A stretch of DNA of 64,000 bases from Actinomadura xylanilytica (GTDB lineage Bacteria > Actinomycetota > Actinomycetes > Streptosporangiales > Streptosporangiaceae), in contig NZ_JASNWE010000001.1 of the NCBI RefSeq assembly GCF_030283145.1, positions 2,030,276 to 2,094,275 of the forward strand. Reading direction: 5' to 3'. Position 1 is the stretch's first letter, and every line of letters begins with the position of its first letter. Below the pieces are notes generated by a model that saw nothing but the letters and a program-made list of their open reading frames with translations, made no database searches and was not told where the DNA came from. The translations under genes and the position numbers were made by a program. Of this stretch, positions 53,085 to 62,350 are shown in pieces.

Positions 53085-54361
53085 AGCTCCGGAGACTGCT
53101 CCCCCGCCGGATGCCGCTGCGGGCCCGGCTGACCCTCACCTACGGCGGGCTGTTCCTCATCGCCGGGCTGATCCTGCTCGGCTCCACCTACGTGCTGTTC
53201 AACCAGCAGATCTCCAAGTCCGGCCCGAAGGTCATGGCCCAGATCCGCAAGACGCCGGGCGCCCCGCCCCCCACGTCCGCCCCGTCCGGCAGGCCCGCCG
53301 CCGCTCCCTCTTCCTCCGGCACCGCTCCCTCTTCCGCCGGCAGGCAGGTCTTCGCGTTCACCCCGGACGGCATGGTCAGCGGTCCCGCCGCCGATCGGTG
53401 GATGCGGCGCGAGCAGGACCGGCTGCACGACGCGGCGACCACGTCCCTGATCACCCAGGGCGGGATCGCGCTGCTGGTGGTCGGCGGCGCGGCGGCGGGG
53501 CTCGGCTGGCTCATCGCGGGGCAGATGCTCGGGCCGCTGCACCGGGTCACCGAGACCGCCGGGCGGATCGCGAGCGCCCCCGGCGCGGGCCGCGGGCTGC
53601 ACGAGCGGATCGCACTGCGCGGCCCCGACGACGAGGTCAAGGAGCTCGCCGACACCTTCGACGCCATGCTGGAGCGGCTGGACCGGTCCTTCGACGGGCA
53701 GCGCCGCTTCGTCGCCAACGCCTCGCACGAGCTGCGCACCCCGCTCACGCTCGGCCGCGCGCTGGTCGAGGTGGCGATGCACCGCCCGTCCGCCTCAGCC
53801 GACGTCCGGCGGCTCGGCGAGCACCTACTGGAGATCAACTCACGGCACGAGCGGCTGATCACCGGGCTGCTGCTGCTGGCCGGCTCGGAGAACGAGCTGA
53901 CCCGACGCGCCCCGGTCGACCTCGCCGACATCGTCGGGCACGTCGTCGCACAGACCGTGCCGGAGGCCCGGCAGGCCGGGATCACCGTGCACGAGGACGC
54001 GGGCGAGGCGCCCTGCACGGGCGACGCGCTGCTGCTGGAACGGCTGGTGCAGAACCTGGTGGAGAACGGCATCAGGCACAACACCGGAGACGGCGGCTGG
54101 GTCCGGGTCACCAGCCGCACCCGCGACGGGCGCGCCGAAGTGGAGGTCTCCAACTCCGGCCCGGCCGTCCCGGCGTACGAGATCCCCGCCCTCTACGAGC
54201 CGTTCCGCCGCCTCGACACCGACCGGCTCGTCACCGCCAAGGGCGTCGGGCTCGGCCTGTCGATCGTCCGCGCCATCGCGCTCGCGCACGACGGCGAGGT
54301 CGGCGCCGTGCCCCGACCGGGCGGCGGCCTGACGGTCACCGCCACCCTCCCGCCGCGCTGA
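53081..54361 (+). CDS. OmpR-partner sensor histidine kinase
   Basis: 426 aa from GTG 53081. Two membrane helices (about residues 18-38 and 127-150) flank a short extracytoplasmic sensor rich in Pro/Ser. Then come HAMP, HisKA (FVANASHELRTPLTL, H216) and HATPase (QNLVENGIRHN, GVGLGLSIVRAIA) domains. Its short periplasmic loop resembles kinases sensing envelope-active peptides or the pump itself. Confidence 0.94.
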   Translation: MKLRRLLPRRMPLRARLTLTYGGLFLIAGLILLGSTYVLFNQQISKSGPKVMAQIRKTPGAPPPTSAPSGRPAAAPSSSGTAPSSAGRQVFAFTPDGMVSGPAADRWMRREQDRLHDAATTSLITQGGIALLVVGGAAAGLGWLIAGQMLGPLHRVTETAGRIASAPGAGRGLHERIALRGPDDEVKELADTFDAMLERLDRSFDGQRRFVANASHELRTPLTLGRALVEVAMHRPSASADVRRLGEHLLEINSRHERLITGLLLLAGSENELTRRAPVDLADIVGHVVAQTVPEARQAGITVHEDAGEAPCTGDALLLERLVQNLVENGIRHNTGDGGWVRVTSRTRDGRAEVEVSNSGPAVPAYEIPALYEPFRRLDTDRLVTAKGVGLGLSIVRAIALAHDGEVGAVPRPGGGLTVTATLPPR

Positions 54362-54407
54362 GTCCGCGCGTACCCCCGATGCCGCCGGCGGCGCCGTCCC
54401 GTCGTGA

Positions 54408-56708
54408 TCAGTCGGCGTGGTCGAGCGCGGCCTGGACGATGGCGTCGGCGTCGATGCCGTGGTGGCGGTAGACCTCCTCCAGCGATCCGGACTGGCCGAA
54501 CCGGGTGACGCCGAGCGAGGTCACCGGAACCTGGTTGACCGTGGCGAGGAACGTCAGCGTGTGCGGATGCCCGTCCAGGACGGTGACCAGCGGCGCGGCG
54601 CGTCCGGCGGGGAACGCCTGGTCGAGGATCCAGCTCGGCGCGTCCTCCTGCCCGCCCCGGGCGCGCAGCGCCCGGTACAGCAGGCCGGGGCTGGTCACGC
54701 ACACCACGTCGGCGCCGATGCCGAGCCGCTCCAGGTGGTCGGCGGCGGCCAGCGCCTCGGGCACCACCGCGCCCATGGCGGCGATGGTGACCCGGGCGTC
54801 GGCGGCCCGCCGCAGCGGGTAGGCGCCCGCGACGGACTGGCGGCGGCGCCGCTCCCTGGCCGCCGGGTCGCCCGGCACCGCGGCCAGGGACTGGTCGACC
54901 GGACGGGTGGACAGCCGCAGGTAGGTCGACGTGCCGTCCGGGCGGCCGAGCCGGGCGAGCCCGGCCAGCAGCGCCCACTCGACGTCGATCGCGAAGGCCG
55001 GCTCGTAGGTGACGCAGCCGGGCTGCTCCAGCCCGAGCGACGGCGTGGTGATCGACTGGTGCGCGCCGCCCTCGGGCGCCAGGCTCACCCCGGACGGGGT
55101 GCCGACCAGGATCGACTGGCCGCCCGCGTAGATCCCGAACGACCACGGCTCGAGCGCGCGCTGGACGAACGGGTCGTACAGCACCCCGATCGGCAGCAGC
55201 GGACGGCCCCAGCGGCTCCACGTCGCGCCGAGCTCGCCGAGCAGGCCCACCAGGTTGGTCTCGGCGATGCCGAGCTCGATGTGCTGGCCGGTCGGGCGCT
55301 CCTGCCAGTGCAGGATCGTCTCGGCGTCGTCGGCGAACCAGTCGCGCCGCTCGCTCGGCGACCACACGCCCACCTTGTTGACCCAGCCGCCGAGGTTGGT
55401 GCTGGAGCTGACGTCGGGCGAGACGGTCACCACGCGGCCGGCCGCCTCGGGCGCCTCCCGGGTCAGGTCCATCAGCGTCCGGCCCAGGGCGGCCTGCGTG
55501 GTCGCGGTGCCGGACGGGGTGCGGCCGATGTCGGCGGGCAGCTCGGGGACGGCCTCGCAGGGCCGGTCCTCGCGGCGCAGCCGCTCGGCGACCTCGGCGC
55601 ACAGCCGCCCGGCCGCGCCCTCGCCGCCGAACCGGCTCCAGGGACGCTCCGGGTCGGTGCCGAGCGTGGCGGCCAGCTCGCGCATCTGCTCGGCGGTGAG
55701 CAGCGAGGAGTGGTTCTGCGGATGGCCGCGGGTGGGCAGCCCGTACCCCTTCACCGTGTACGCGAAGATCACCGTGGGCCGGGTGTCGTCGATCGCGCCG
55801 AACGCCTCGTCCAGCGCGCCGAGGTCGTGGCCGCCGAGGTCGCCGATCGCGGCCAGCAGCGTCGCGTCGTCCAGCCCGTCGGCGAGCGCGGCGATCTCGG
55901 CGCGGCCGGCGCCGTCGCCGGGCAGCCGCCGGCGCAGCTCGGCGGCGTCGCAGCGCAGCAGCCGCTGGTACTCGGGGTTGGCCATCCCGTCGATGCGGGC
56001 GCGCAGGGCGCCGCCGCCGGGACGGGCGAACAGGTCCTCCAGCACCCGCCCGTACTTCACCGACAGCACCTGCCAGCCCGCCGCGCCGAACATGCCCTGG
56101 AGCCGCCCGGCGGCGATGCCCGGGACGACCCGGTCGAGCGACTGCCGGTTGAGGTCGACGATCCACACGATCTCGCCGAGCTGCGCCACGGCCGGGTCGA
56201 GGATCGCCTCCCACACCGCGCCCTCGTCCAGCTCGGCGTCGCCGAGCAGCGAGTACTGGCGGCCGGACGGGCCGTCCTCGCGCTCGACGTAGCGGCGGGC
56301 CAGCGCGCCCCAGATCGGCGCGGTCGCGCCGATGCCGACCGAGCCGGTCGAGTAGTCGACCGCGTCGGGGTCCTTGGACCGGCTCGGGTAGCTCTGGAGG
56401 CCGCCGAACGCGCGCAGCGTCGGCAGGTAGGCCTCGTCCAGCCCGCCGAGCAGGTAGTTGATCGCGTGCAGCACCGGGGAGGCGTGCGGCTTCACCGACA
56501 CGCGGTCGGCGGCGGTCAGGTGCCGGAACCAGAGCGAGGTCATGATCGACACCATCGACGCCGACGACGCCTGGTGCCCGCCGACCTTCAGCCCGGACGG
56601 GTTGGGCCGCACCCGGTTCGCCTCGTGGACGATCGACGCCGAGAGCCACAGGACGCGGCCCTCGATCTCGCGCAGGGTGCCGGACACGGCGGGTGCCGCA
56701 ACGGTCAT
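54408..56708 (-). CDS. Thiamine-diphosphate 2-oxoacid dehydrogenase E1 component (MdeB/AceE-like)
   Basis: 766 aa from ATG 56708. Transketolase-like layout of homodimeric pyruvate dehydrogenase E1: GGHQASSASMVSIMTSLWFRH, the ThDP motif opening GDAELDEGAVWEA and ending VDLNRQS, FAYTVKGYG, then the pyrimidine-binding half (HIELGIAETNLVG) and a C-terminal transketolase domain. It is shorter than AceE (about 890 aa). In size and in its Lrp neighbour it resembles MdeB, a 2-ketobutyrate-linked E1 of Pseudomonas. Substrate is probably pyruvate or a short branched or linear 2-oxoacid. No E2 or E3 gene is adjacent. Confidence 0.85.
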   Translation of the reverse strand: MTVAAPAVSGTLREIEGRVLWLSASIVHEANRVRPNPSGLKVGGHQASSASMVSIMTSLWFRHLTAADRVSVKPHASPVLHAINYLLGGLDEAYLPTLRAFGGLQSYPSRSKDPDAVDYSTGSVGIGATAPIWGALARRYVEREDGPSGRQYSLLGDAELDEGAVWEAILDPAVAQLGEIVWIVDLNRQSLDRVVPGIAAGRLQGMFGAAGWQVLSVKYGRVLEDLFARPGGGALRARIDGMANPEYQRLLRCDAAELRRRLPGDGAGRAEIAALADGLDDATLLAAIGDLGGHDLGALDEAFGAIDDTRPTVIFAYTVKGYGLPTRGHPQNHSSLLTAEQMRELAATLGTDPERPWSRFGGEGAAGRLCAEVAERLRREDRPCEAVPELPADIGRTPSGTATTQAALGRTLMDLTREAPEAAGRVVTVSPDVSSSTNLGGWVNKVGVWSPSERRDWFADDAETILHWQERPTGQHIELGIAETNLVGLLGELGATWSRWGRPLLPIGVLYDPFVQRALEPWSFGIYAGGQSILVGTPSGVSLAPEGGAHQSITTPSLGLEQPGCVTYEPAFAIDVEWALLAGLARLGRPDGTSTYLRLSTRPVDQSLAAVPGDPAARERRRRQSVAGAYPLRRAADARVTIAAMGAVVPEALAAADHLERLGIGADVVCVTSPGLLYRALRARGGQEDAPSWILDQAFPAGRAAPLVTVLDGHPHTLTFLATVNQVPVTSLGVTRFGQSGSLEEVYRHHGIDADAIVQAALDHAD

Positions 56709-56775
56709 CTCTCTCACCGGCCTTCACCGAAGACGCGCTCCGCGCAGCGCCGGCGGATCCGCATCCTCCCTCGGA

Positions 56776-56853
56776 GTGTGCACTGACTGCTCGGAGCACA
56801 CCATGACGTGCTCTAATGCACAACACGAGCCAAGAAACTTGAGCATAATGCAC
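56776..56853. promoter_or_regulatory. Probable Lrp/AsnC operator region
   Basis: The divergent region holds an inverted repeat GTGTGC...GCACAC (56776-56781 and 56796-56801) and two direct AATGCAC sites (56815-56821 and 56847-56853) 32 bp, i.e. three helical turns, apart. GTGCTCT and GAGCA variants recur around them. Phased clusters of half-sites are typical for Lrp octamers. It would control both the E1 gene and the regulator. Confidence 0.6.
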
Positions 56854-56890
56854 TCTCCCCCCGCCCCCTGCCCCCGTGAAGGTGAGCATC

Positions 56891-57385
56891 GTGCAAGACG
56901 ACCAGCGGATCGATCCGGCCGACGCGCGGCTGCTGCTGGCGATGGTCCGGCACCCCCGCGCCACCATCGTCGCGCTCGCCGAGAAGGCCGGGCTGTCGCG
57001 CAACACCGCGCAGGCCCGGATCACCCGGCTCGAACAGGAACGCGGCCTGGAGTCGTTCGAACGGCGCGTCTCCCCCGGCGCCCTCGGCTACCCGCTCACC
57101 GCGTTCATCACCGCGCAGGTCACCCAGCGGCGGCTGGGCGAGGTCGCGGGCGCGCTCGCCGAGATCCCCGAGGTGCTCCAGGTGCACGGCGTCAGCGGCG
57201 CCACCGACCTGCTCGTCCACACGGTCGCGGCGGACGCCGACGACCTCTACCGGGTCGCCGGGCGGATCCTGGCCGTCCCCGGCGTCGAGCGCACCCAGAC
57301 CGCGCTGGTGATGCGCGAGCTCGTCGAGTACCGCGTCACGCCGCTGCTGCGCCGCCTCGCCGAAGAGGGCAGGACGCCCCGCTGA
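56891..57385 (+). CDS. Lrp/AsnC-family regulator
   Basis: 164 aa from GTG 56891, preferred over GTG 56876 because AAGGTGAG is placed five to six bases upstream. N-terminal helix-turn-helix (DARLLLAMVRHPRATIVALAEKAGLSRNTAQARITRLEQ) and RAM ligand-binding domain (TAFITAQVTQRRLGEVAGALAEIPEVLQVHGVSGATDLLV). Probably senses an amino acid or its 2-oxoacid and regulates the divergent E1 gene. Confidence 0.93.
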   Translation: MQDDQRIDPADARLLLAMVRHPRATIVALAEKAGLSRNTAQARITRLEQERGLESFERRVSPGALGYPLTAFITAQVTQRRLGEVAGALAEIPEVLQVHGVSGATDLLVHTVAADADDLYRVAGRILAVPGVERTQTALVMRELVEYRVTPLLRRLAEEGRTPR

Positions 57386-57442
57386 CGCGGTTCCCCGGCC
57401 CGGACGCGATAACGTCGCGCAGTTCACCCACCAGGAGGCTTC

Positions 57443-57988
57443 ATGAGCGACGCGCGTCCGTCCATCCCCGAGCTCGACCTGCTCAAAGGGTTCGCCGACC
57501 GGCAGAGCGGGCCCTTCGCGCCGGGGTTCGAGCTGTTCTACCCGGCCCGCCGGGAGATCACCTGGTTCGGGCCCGATCCCGACCGGGCCCGCCTGGACCA
57601 GCTGATCCCCTTCGCCACCGCGGGCGGCCCCGACTCGGTCTACGCCCTCTGGCGGTGCGACGACCGGGCCGAGCTCGGCACGCTTCCCGTCGTCTTCTTC
57701 GGCGGGGACGGCGACCTCAGCGTCGACGCGCGCGGGCTGCGCGAGCTGTTCGAGCTGCTCACCGTCATCGAGGACGGCGACGCGGGGCTCGTGCCCGCCC
57801 GCCGCGAGTACCTCGACTGGGTGCGCCGGACCTTCGGGCTCACCCCGCCCGGCGACCCCGCCGCGATCGTCCGGGCCGCGATGCTGGAGTACGGGCCGAG
57901 CTTCGCCGAATGGGTCATGGAGTTCAGCCCCGAGGAACTGGTCGACGACCTCCTCGACCAGCTCGACACCATGGCGGGCAAGCGCTAG
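57443..57988 (+). CDS. Hypothetical protein
   Basis: 181 aa, AGGAGG just before the ATG. The alpha/beta sequence has ELFYPARREITWFG, YALWRCDD and LPVVFFGGDGDLSVDARGLRELFELL, somewhat like SMI1/KNR4-type fold proteins but without a pattern I can call. No signal, membrane helix or catalytic motif is visible. It stands 57 bp after the Lrp gene, same strand. Confidence 0.75.
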   Translation: MSDARPSIPELDLLKGFADRQSGPFAPGFELFYPARREITWFGPDPDRARLDQLIPFATAGGPDSVYALWRCDDRAELGTLPVVFFGGDGDLSVDARGLRELFELLTVIEDGDAGLVPARREYLDWVRRTFGLTPPGDPAAIVRAAMLEYGPSFAEWVMEFSPEELVDDLLDQLDTMAGKR

Positions 57989-58135
57989 GCCGTCCGGCGG
58001 GGCCGGTTCCGGAGGGCGGCCCCCGGCCGCGCGAGCGGCGGTATTCCCGGTGGCCTAAGATCGCCACGTGATCATGTCCGGCCCGATTTCCGCGGGCCGG
58101 CGTGCCGTCGACGTCCTTTCCCCCGGAGGCGCTTC

Positions 58136-59365
58136 GTGGCCGATTCCCCCTTCCAGTTCCCCGTCGCCGGCGAGCCCGTCCGCCGCACCCTGGCCCGGCT
58201 GCGCGACCTCGGCCCGGTCGTCCGCATCGAGCTTCCCGGCGGCGTCCCGGCGTGGGCGGTGAACGGCCACGACGCGATCGCCGAGCTGCTCGCGCACGAC
58301 AACAAGCTCGTCACCCGCAACCCGCGGCACTGGGCGGCCCTCCAGAATGGCGGCGTCCCGGCCGACTGGCCGATGCGGCCGCTCGTCACGGGCGAGCACC
58401 TCCAGGTGCTGGACGGGGCCGACCACCGGCGGCTGCGGACGCTGCTCTCCCGCGCCTTCACCCCGTCCCGGGTCGAGGCGCTGACCCCGCGCATCGAGGC
58501 ACTGGTGGCCGAGCACATCGACGGCCTGCTCGCGGCCGGCGGCACGGCCGACCTGGTGCCCGGCTTCACCGAGCCGCTGCCGATCTCGGTGATCTGCGAG
58601 CTGTACGGGGTGCCGACGGCCGAGCTGCACCAGTTCCGCGGCTGGGTCAGCACGCTGATCGCGCACACCACCACCGGCGAGCAGGCCGCCGCCGCCAACC
58701 AGGACATGCTCGGCTACCTGGCCGAGCTCGTCGACCGCAAGCGCCGCGAGCCGGGCGACGACCTGACCAGCGGGCTGGTCCGGGTGCGCGACGAGGACGA
58801 CGCGCTGTCGGACGCCGAACTGGTCACCAACCTCTGGCTGATGATCCTCGCCGGGCACGAGACCACCGTGCACCTGCTCGGGCAGGCCATCGTCGCGCTG
58901 CTCACCCACCCCGAGCAGCGGGCCCTGGCGGTCGAGGGGGACCGCTGGCCGGACGTGGTGGAGGAGACCCTCCGGAACCGCACCCCGGTCACCGCCTCGC
59001 CCTTCCGGTACGCGATGACCGACCTGACGCTCGCGGGCGTGCCGGTTCCCGCCGGCGACGCCTTCCTGACGTGCTACGGGGGAATGGGGACCGACCCCGA
59101 CCGGTACGGCGCGGAGGCCGAGCGTTTCGACATCACCCGGGAGAACCCCGCGCACCAGGCGTTCGGCTACGGCCCGCATTTCTGCATTGGCGCGCCGCTC
59201 GCCCGGCTCGAAGGCCGCATCGCCCTTTCCGCGCTGTTCAACCGGCTCCCGGAATTGCGGCTCGCCGTCGATGCGGACGATATTCCCTACTCGCCTTCGT
59301 TCATCACCCACGGGCCGCTGTCCATTCCGGTGGAACTGCGCGCCAAGGCCGCGGTCCCCGGCTGA
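58136..59365 (+). CDS. Cytochrome P450 (bacterial class I type)
   Basis: 409 aa from GTG 58136, six bases after GGAGG. Full P450 motifs: I-helix AGHETTVHLL, ExxR in VEETLRNRTPV, heme-binding FGYGPHFCIGAPLAR with ligand C350. The pattern is that of the CYP105/107-type soluble hydroxylases of actinomycetes. No ferredoxin gene is adjacent; electrons must come from elsewhere. Substrate unknown. Confidence 0.95.
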   Translation: MADSPFQFPVAGEPVRRTLARLRDLGPVVRIELPGGVPAWAVNGHDAIAELLAHDNKLVTRNPRHWAALQNGGVPADWPMRPLVTGEHLQVLDGADHRRLRTLLSRAFTPSRVEALTPRIEALVAEHIDGLLAAGGTADLVPGFTEPLPISVICELYGVPTAELHQFRGWVSTLIAHTTTGEQAAAANQDMLGYLAELVDRKRREPGDDLTSGLVRVRDEDDALSDAELVTNLWLMILAGHETTVHLLGQAIVALLTHPEQRALAVEGDRWPDVVEETLRNRTPVTASPFRYAMTDLTLAGVPVPAGDAFLTCYGGMGTDPDRYGAEAERFDITRENPAHQAFGYGPHFCIGAPLARLEGRIALSALFNRLPELRLAVDADDIPYSPSFITHGPLSIPVELRAKAAVPG

Positions 59366-59598
59366 TTCGGAACGGTCCCGGCGGCGTCCCGGCACCCGCC
59401 GGGGCGCCGCCGCGCACCCGTCCACACCAAACGGACACACGCCCCATAAGCCCCGATCTCGGACGGTGGGGCGCCCTCTCTCGGCGCTTCTCCCCATTCC
59501 GCCGGAATCTTCCCTAGGGTTCCACCCTGGAGACCGGCGGGCCGCCGCCGCCGATCGGGCGGCGCGCGACCTCCGTGTCCCAGCGAGGAGTGATGACC

Positions 59599-60984
59599 AT
59601 GCACCTGGCCGGCGCCGGACCGACCGAGCCGTCCTTGGAGTCGATGGCGGCCGAACCCATGTTCACGCGGGAGTACGAGGCCCGTCCCGCCGAGTTCTAC
59701 CAGCGGCTGCGCGACACCTACGGGCCGGTCGCACCGGTCGACGTGCTGGGCGTGCCGGCCTGGCTGGTGCTCGGCTACACGCAGGCGCTCGACGTCCTCC
59801 AGGACCGGCAGGGCCGGTGGACCAAGCACATCTCGAGCTGGCCGGCGTGGTCGGACGGGCGGGTGCCGGCCGACTGGCCGCTGCGGCACGCGTTCGGCAA
59901 CGACTGCCTCCTGGTGTCGGACGGCCGGAAGGCCGACCGGCTGCGCAGCGCCTGGATCCTGGGCCTGCGCCCGTACCAGGACCGCACGCACCGCCAGGCC
60001 CGCGAGCTGGAGAACACGGTCGGCCGCTACGCCGACGAGCTGATCGACGTGCTGTCGGAGGGCTCCAGCGGCACCGGCTGGGCCGACCTGTCCGCGCAGT
60101 ACGCCCGGCCGCTGCCGCTGATGGTGCTGAACCGGATGATCGGCTTCGCCGACGACCGCGGCGACGACCTGCTGATGGACCTGTGGCGGGCGATGGACGC
60201 CGGCCCCGAGGCCGTCGAGGCCATGGGGCGGATGTACACCGTGACGGCCGAGACGATCGAGGCCAAGCGCAAGACCCCGGGCGAGGACCTCACCTCCTAC
60301 CTGATCGGCGCCGATCCCGGGCTGTCCACCGAGGATCTGTGCAAGGAACTGATCCTGGCGATGTCGATGCTCGGCGACTTCACCGGGACGCTCATCTCCA
60401 ACACCGCCGCCGCGGTGATCGGTGGGGACCACTCCACCCGGGAGAGCCTGTCGGCCGGGATGCTCCAGGAGACCGTCAACCGGGTGGCGATGGCCAACCC
60501 GCCGATGGCCAACATCTCCTTCCGCTTCGCGCAGGCCCCCGTCCGGCTGGGCCGGTTCGCCATCTCCGTCGGCGACCCGGTGTTCATCTCCGTGGCCGCC
60601 GCGCACATGGACCCGGTGTTCACCGGGCACATGAACCCCGACTCCATCACCAGCTCCCGCGCGCACCTGGCCTGGAGCACCGGCCTGCACGGCTGCCTCG
60701 GCCGCGACCTCGCCACCACGATCACGACGATCGCGATCGGCCGGCTGTTCGAGCGGTTCTCCGCGCTGAAGCTGGCCCTGCCCGCCGACCAGCTCCCGTG
60801 GCGGTCCTCCCCCTTCCTGCGCAGCCTCCGCTCGCTCCCGGTCGAGTACGAGCTGTCGGGTCCGCCGCCCGGAGCGCGGCAGCCGGCGGGCGGCGCCCCC
60901 GGCCAGCCCGCGAACGCCGGCGCCCAGCCGCCGCGTTCCCGGATGTGGCGGTTCCTGCGCGGGCTGCGGAAGGACTCGCAGTAG
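59599..60984 (+). CDS. Atypical cytochrome P450 with degenerate motifs
   Basis: 461 aa. ATG 59599 lies eight bases after GAGGAG (ATG 59593 is only two). The heme loop reads WSTGLHGCLGRDLA with ligand C366, Trp replacing the usual Phe. The I-helix has MLGDFTGTLIS in place of AGxET/DT, and the ExxR motif is altered to LQETVNRVA, where Arg is one residue too far. The C-terminal 35 residues are a Pro/Gly/Arg-rich tail. Resembles the P450-like partner proteins that keep heme binding but may lack monooxygenase activity. The preceding gene is a normal P450. Confidence 0.85.
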   Translation: MHLAGAGPTEPSLESMAAEPMFTREYEARPAEFYQRLRDTYGPVAPVDVLGVPAWLVLGYTQALDVLQDRQGRWTKHISSWPAWSDGRVPADWPLRHAFGNDCLLVSDGRKADRLRSAWILGLRPYQDRTHRQARELENTVGRYADELIDVLSEGSSGTGWADLSAQYARPLPLMVLNRMIGFADDRGDDLLMDLWRAMDAGPEAVEAMGRMYTVTAETIEAKRKTPGEDLTSYLIGADPGLSTEDLCKELILAMSMLGDFTGTLISNTAAAVIGGDHSTRESLSAGMLQETVNRVAMANPPMANISFRFAQAPVRLGRFAISVGDPVFISVAAAHMDPVFTGHMNPDSITSSRAHLAWSTGLHGCLGRDLATTITTIAIGRLFERFSALKLALPADQLPWRSSPFLRSLRSLPVEYELSGPPPGARQPAGGAPGQPANAGAQPPRSRMWRFLRGLRKDSQ

Positions 60985-61125
60985 GAGCCGCCCGCACGGG
61001 GCCGCGCGGCCCGGCCTCCGGACGCCCCCTGCGGAAAACCGCAGGGTCGTCGCTGCGGAGGACGGCCGCCGGCCGGGCGGGCGGCCTCATGGCCCTGGGA
61101 TCGGCGCGTCCCTAGCGTTCACGGC

Positions 61126-62268
61126 ATGATCAGAACATCACGCAAGATCCTGGTCGCGGCGCTGTCCGGCGCGGTGCTGGCCGTCACCGCCGCGTCCGTG
61201 CCGCTGGTCGCCTCGCGGGGCGCCGAGCAGACCGCCCGGCCGCAGGCCGGTGCGAGCGCCGACGTGCAGGCGCTGCTCGACGACCTGGTGGAGAGCAAGG
61301 CGGCGACGGCCGCGCTGGTCCGGATCCAGCGGGACGGCCGGGAGCAGGCGGCCGGCGCGGGGGTGGGCGACCTGGCCTCCGGACGCCGCGCCGACCCGTC
61401 CGGGCACTTCCGCATCGGCAGCGTGACCAAGACGTTCGTGGCGACCGTCCTGCTCCAGCTGACCGACGAAAAGCGGCTCGGGCTGGACGACCCCGTCGAA
61501 CGGCATCTGCCGGGCGTGGTCCCGGACGGCGGCCACATCACCGTCCGGCAGCTCCTCGACCACACCAGCGGCCTGCACGACTACATGAGCGAGCCCGGGT
61601 ACTCCACCAACCGCTGGCGCGGCGCGGACCGGTTCCGCTCCTACACGTCCGCGCAGCTCCTGAAGGTGGCCTTCGCGAAGCCGCCGAACTTCCCGCCGGG
61701 TACGCAGTGGCGCTACTCCAACACCAACTACGTCGTCCTCGGGCAGCTCATCGAGAAGATCACCGGACGGCCCTACGGGCAGGAGGTGCAGCGCCGGATC
61801 CTGGGCCCGCTGCACCTGACCCGGACGTCCGTCCCCGGCGACCGGCCCGGACTGCCCGCCCCGTACGCTCACGGCTACAAGACCTTGCCGACCGGCCGGA
61901 CCGTCGACGCGACCCGGATGAACCCCTCGCTGGACGGGCCCGCCGGCGAGATGATCTCGACGGCGGCCGACCTCGACCGGTTCTTCGACGCGCTGCTGTC
62001 CGGGCGGCTGACCAGCGCTCCCGCGCTCGCCGCGATGCGCACCACGACGCCGACCGGGGCCGGGTTCGACTACGGTCTCGGCCTCCAGCGGTACACGCTG
62101 CCGTGCGGCGCGAGCATGTGGGGCCACAGCGGCGAGCTGATCGGCTACATGACCTTCGCGTTCCGCTCCGACGACGGCCGCCGGATGACCCTGTCGCTCA
62201 ATCCGGGCGCCCGGAACCCGACCGAGGAGCAGATCCTCCCGATCGCCGCGGCGGCGATCTGCGACTAG
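61126..62268 (+). CDS. Secreted serine hydrolase (class C beta-lactamase/DD-peptidase family)
   Basis: 380 aa. N-terminal signal (KILVAALSGAVLAVTAASVPLVASRGA) for export. Catalytic set S99-V-T-K102, Y197-S-N and H334-S-G of the Beta-lactamase (PF00144) family, as in D-alanyl-D-alanine carboxypeptidases and esterases. Likely acts on cell-wall peptides outside the cell. It is unrelated in fold class to the class A beta-lactamase at 8.2 kb. Confidence 0.92.
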   Translation: MIRTSRKILVAALSGAVLAVTAASVPLVASRGAEQTARPQAGASADVQALLDDLVESKAATAALVRIQRDGREQAAGAGVGDLASGRRADPSGHFRIGSVTKTFVATVLLQLTDEKRLGLDDPVERHLPGVVPDGGHITVRQLLDHTSGLHDYMSEPGYSTNRWRGADRFRSYTSAQLLKVAFAKPPNFPPGTQWRYSNTNYVVLGQLIEKITGRPYGQEVQRRILGPLHLTRTSVPGDRPGLPAPYAHGYKTLPTGRTVDATRMNPSLDGPAGEMISTAADLDRFFDALLSGRLTSAPALAAMRTTTPTGAGFDYGLGLQRYTLPCGASMWGHSGELIGYMTFAFRSDDGRRMTLSLNPGARNPTEEQILPIAAAAICD

Positions 62269-62350
62269 CAGGTGTCACCCGTCCCGCCCCGCGGCACTCG
62301 CCCGCGGGGCGGCGGGCCGAGCATCGGCGGGACGTTGGGATACTCGGTCC

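Noticed and set aside
58136..60984. A biosynthetic gene cluster around the two P450s and pabAB
   Set aside because: No polyketide, peptide synthetase, terpene or tailoring genes accompany them within the window, so isolated enzymes are the safer call.
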